A stretch of DNA of 64,000 bases, taken from Cellulomonas taurus (GTDB lineage Bacteria; Actinomycetota; Actinomycetes; Actinomycetales; Cellulomonadaceae). Both the position numbers and the translations under genes were made by a program. The DNA lies in NCBI RefSeq assembly GCF_012931845.1, contig NZ_CP051884.1:1054001-1118000 (forward strand), read 5' to 3'. Shown in pieces: positions 62,632 to 64,000 of the stretch. Positions within the stretch are counted from its first letter, which is position 1; each line of letters begins with the position of its first letter. The notes beneath the pieces were generated by a model, which worked only from the letters and a program-made list of their open reading frames with translations, was not told the DNA's origin and searched no databases.

Positions 62632-64000
62632 CCTCGTCCTCGACCGCCCTGCACCACGACCCGGCCGACCGCAGCCGCGTCGACCTGCGGCTGTTGCCCG
62701 CGGCGATGGTGGCGTGGCTCGGGGCGCTGCTGCTGACCCCGGGCCCCGCCTGGATCCCGCTCGTGGTGGCCGGATGCCTCGCGGGCCTGATGATCGCGGG
62801 GTGCGGGGCGCTGCGGCCTCCCGGCTCACGTCCGCGACATCCGACCGTGGCCGGTCGGCGGGCGCGTCATCGCCGCCCCGTGTCCTCCCACGGCCGCCGG
62901 GTCACCCCCACATCCCGGCCCATCTGCGGCGCCCTGCCGGGTGCGCTGCTCGCCGGTGGCGCGCTCCTGATGCTCTGCCTCAGCTGCGGCAGCCGCCTGA
63001 TCGCCCGGGAGCATGGCGGCATACGCGACCTCGCAGCCGCCCACGCCACGGTCGAGCTGCGCGGCAGGGTGACCGCCAGCGCCGCGCTGAGTTCGGCCCC
63101 TGGCACGTTCCGCGTGCTGCTGGCAGTGGCCTCCTTCACGCCTGCTGACTCCCCGCCGATCGCCTCCGGTGCCGCGGTGCAGCTCTTCCTGCCGGAGCGG
63201 CTCACCCCGGGCGATCGGATCGTCCTGACGGCCCGCCTCGCCCCAGGGCGCGGTGCTCACGACCGGGCGCTCGCCACCGCACGCCCGACGGGTGAGGTGA
63301 GGGTCCGTGCTGGGCCCGATCCGGTGTCGGCGGTGCTCGCGGGGCGTCGCACCGCCCTGTCCACCGTCGCCGTCTCGCTGCCCGGCGACGCCGGTGCGCT
63401 GCTGCCCGCGGTGGCGGTGGGCGACACGGCGGCGGTCGGCGACCTCGACGCCGCGATGAAGACCGCGGGCCTGGCCCATCTCACCGCGGTCTCCGGTGCG
63501 CACTTCAGCATGGTCGGCGCAGTGGTGCTCGCAGTGGCCTCGCGGTGCGGGGTGTCCCGACGATGGCGGTGGCTTCCAGTGGGCGGCGTGAGCATCGGAT
63601 TCGTGCTGCTGGTCGGCCCGGGCCCGACGGTGGTCAGGGCGGCGGTGATGGGAGCGGTCGGGGTGCTCGGGGTCGCTGTCGGCCGTCCGTCCCGGGCGGT
63701 GCCGAGCCTGCTCGCGGCGGTGCTGGTCCTGCTCATCGGTGACCCGTGGCTCGGCGCCGACCTGGGTTTCGTGCTGTCGGTGGTCGCCACGGCGGGCATC
63801 GCGACCCTGGCGGCGCCACTGGCGGATCGGTGGCAGGGACGATGGCTGCCACCCTCCGTGGCAGTGGCCCTGTCCGTCCCCGTCGCGGCACAGGCCGCGT
63901 GCGCGCCCGTGTTGCTGCTGCTCGATCCCTCGGTGTCCCTGTACGCGGTCCCAGCCAATCTGGCCGCTGCTCCGGCGGTGGAGGTCGCGACCATCGGCGG
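62628..64000 (+). CDS. comEC: ComEC/Rec2 DNA-uptake channel, N-terminal part (cut by window end)
   Basis: 457 codons are visible with no stop before the window edge. Hydrophobic N-terminal helices (PAAMVAWLGALLLTPG, VVAGCLAGLMIAGC), an arginine-rich cytoplasmic stretch, further helices and an OB-like external region, then the ComEC competence domain from about residue 280 (GLAHLTAVSGAHFSM; family HLLAISGLH) with PTVVRAAVMGAVG and LLIGDPWLGADLGFVLSVVATAGI. ComEC forms the pore for single-stranded DNA. The C-terminal metallo-beta-lactamase-like domain, if present, lies beyond the window. Confidence 0.93.
   Translation, partial: MTSSSTALHHDPADRSRVDLRLLPAAMVAWLGALLLTPGPAWIPLVVAGCLAGLMIAGCGALRPPGSRPRHPTVAGRRARHRRPVSSHGRRVTPTSRPICGALPGALLAGGALLMLCLSCGSRLIAREHGGIRDLAAAHATVELRGRVTASAALSSAPGTFRVLLAVASFTPADSPPIASGAAVQLFLPERLTPGDRIVLTARLAPGRGAHDRALATARPTGEVRVRAGPDPVSAVLAGRRTALSTVAVSLPGDAGALLPAVAVGDTAAVGDLDAAMKTAGLAHLTAVSGAHFSMVGAVVLAVASRCGVSRRWRWLPVGGVSIGFVLLVGPGPTVVRAAVMGAVGVLGVAVGRPSRAVPSLLAAVLVLLIGDPWLGADLGFVLSVVATAGIATLAAPLADRWQGRWLPPSVAVALSVPVAAQAACAPVLLLLDPSVSLYAVPANLAAAPAVEVATIG

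Overview
The window is chromosomal DNA of a very high-G+C actinobacterium. Gene order, codon use and the set of factors (F420-type oxidoreductase, RNase E/G with a huge disordered N-terminus, obgE-proB-proA-nadD-rsfS-gpgP block, many leaderless genes) suit the order Micrococcales, perhaps a Cellulomonas-like lineage; that placement is an inference from layout, not a database result. There is no prophage, insertion sequence, CRISPR array or rRNA operon, and the DNA looks like stable core chromosome with several accessory metabolic cassettes.

Layout. 1-2.0 kb: end of mutM, a YczE-type membrane protein and a 2-hydroxyacid dehydrogenase. 2.1-10.7 kb: a NarL-type response regulator facing a run cydA-cydB-cydD-cydC-GAF sensor kinase (cytochrome bd oxidase and its assembly exporter, with the kinase apparently co-transcribed). 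11.2-17.3 kb: rne, rplU with a structured leader, rpmA, obgE. 17.4-23.6 kb: proB, proA, a 50-residue membrane peptide, nadD, a 554-residue low-complexity membrane-anchored protein, rsfS, a gpgP-like phosphatase and tRNA-Ala(GGC). 23.8-26.0 kb: PadR regulator plus 14-TM efflux pump. 26.1-34.9 kb: a muropeptide-salvage cluster (RpiR regulator, murQ, anmK, nagZ-like hexosaminidase, ABC importer without ATPase, divergent BadF-type sugar kinase). 34.9-41.6 kb: Nudix protein, a ferric-siderophore ABC importer plus siderophore-interacting reductase behind an iron box, a GNAT and a CYTH protein. 41.6-46.5 kb: L-serine dehydratase, DUF3100 membrane protein and M20 amidohydrolase in one operon, divergent from a double-length Lrp regulator. 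46.6-48.5 kb: a two-domain VOC protein and a glutathionyl-hydroquinone-reductase-type enzyme. 48.5-50.2 kb: an uncharacterised lipoprotein. 50.2-53.5 kb: mevalonate-pathway mvaS and mvaA plus an LLM oxidoreductase. 53.6-57.9 kb: membrane alpha/beta hydrolase, SRPBCC protein, an MntR-like DtxR-family regulator, an MFS exporter. 57.9-64.0 kb: leuS, a DegV protein, comEA and the first 457 codons of comEC, cut by the window edge.

How the parts work together. The 26-35 kb cluster reads as a complete route from an imported cell-wall disaccharide to GlcNAc-6-phosphate. The 41-46 kb operon suggests uptake of an amide- or peptide-linked serine compound, hydrolysis and deamination to pyruvate. The 46-48 kb pair suggests catechol/quinone detoxification. 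A recurring feature is the leaderless gene: a TANNNT hexamer 5-8 nt before the start codon with no ribosome-binding site. At least thirteen genes show it, and in three of them the stop codon of the upstream gene forms the first three bases of the next gene's -10 hexamer.
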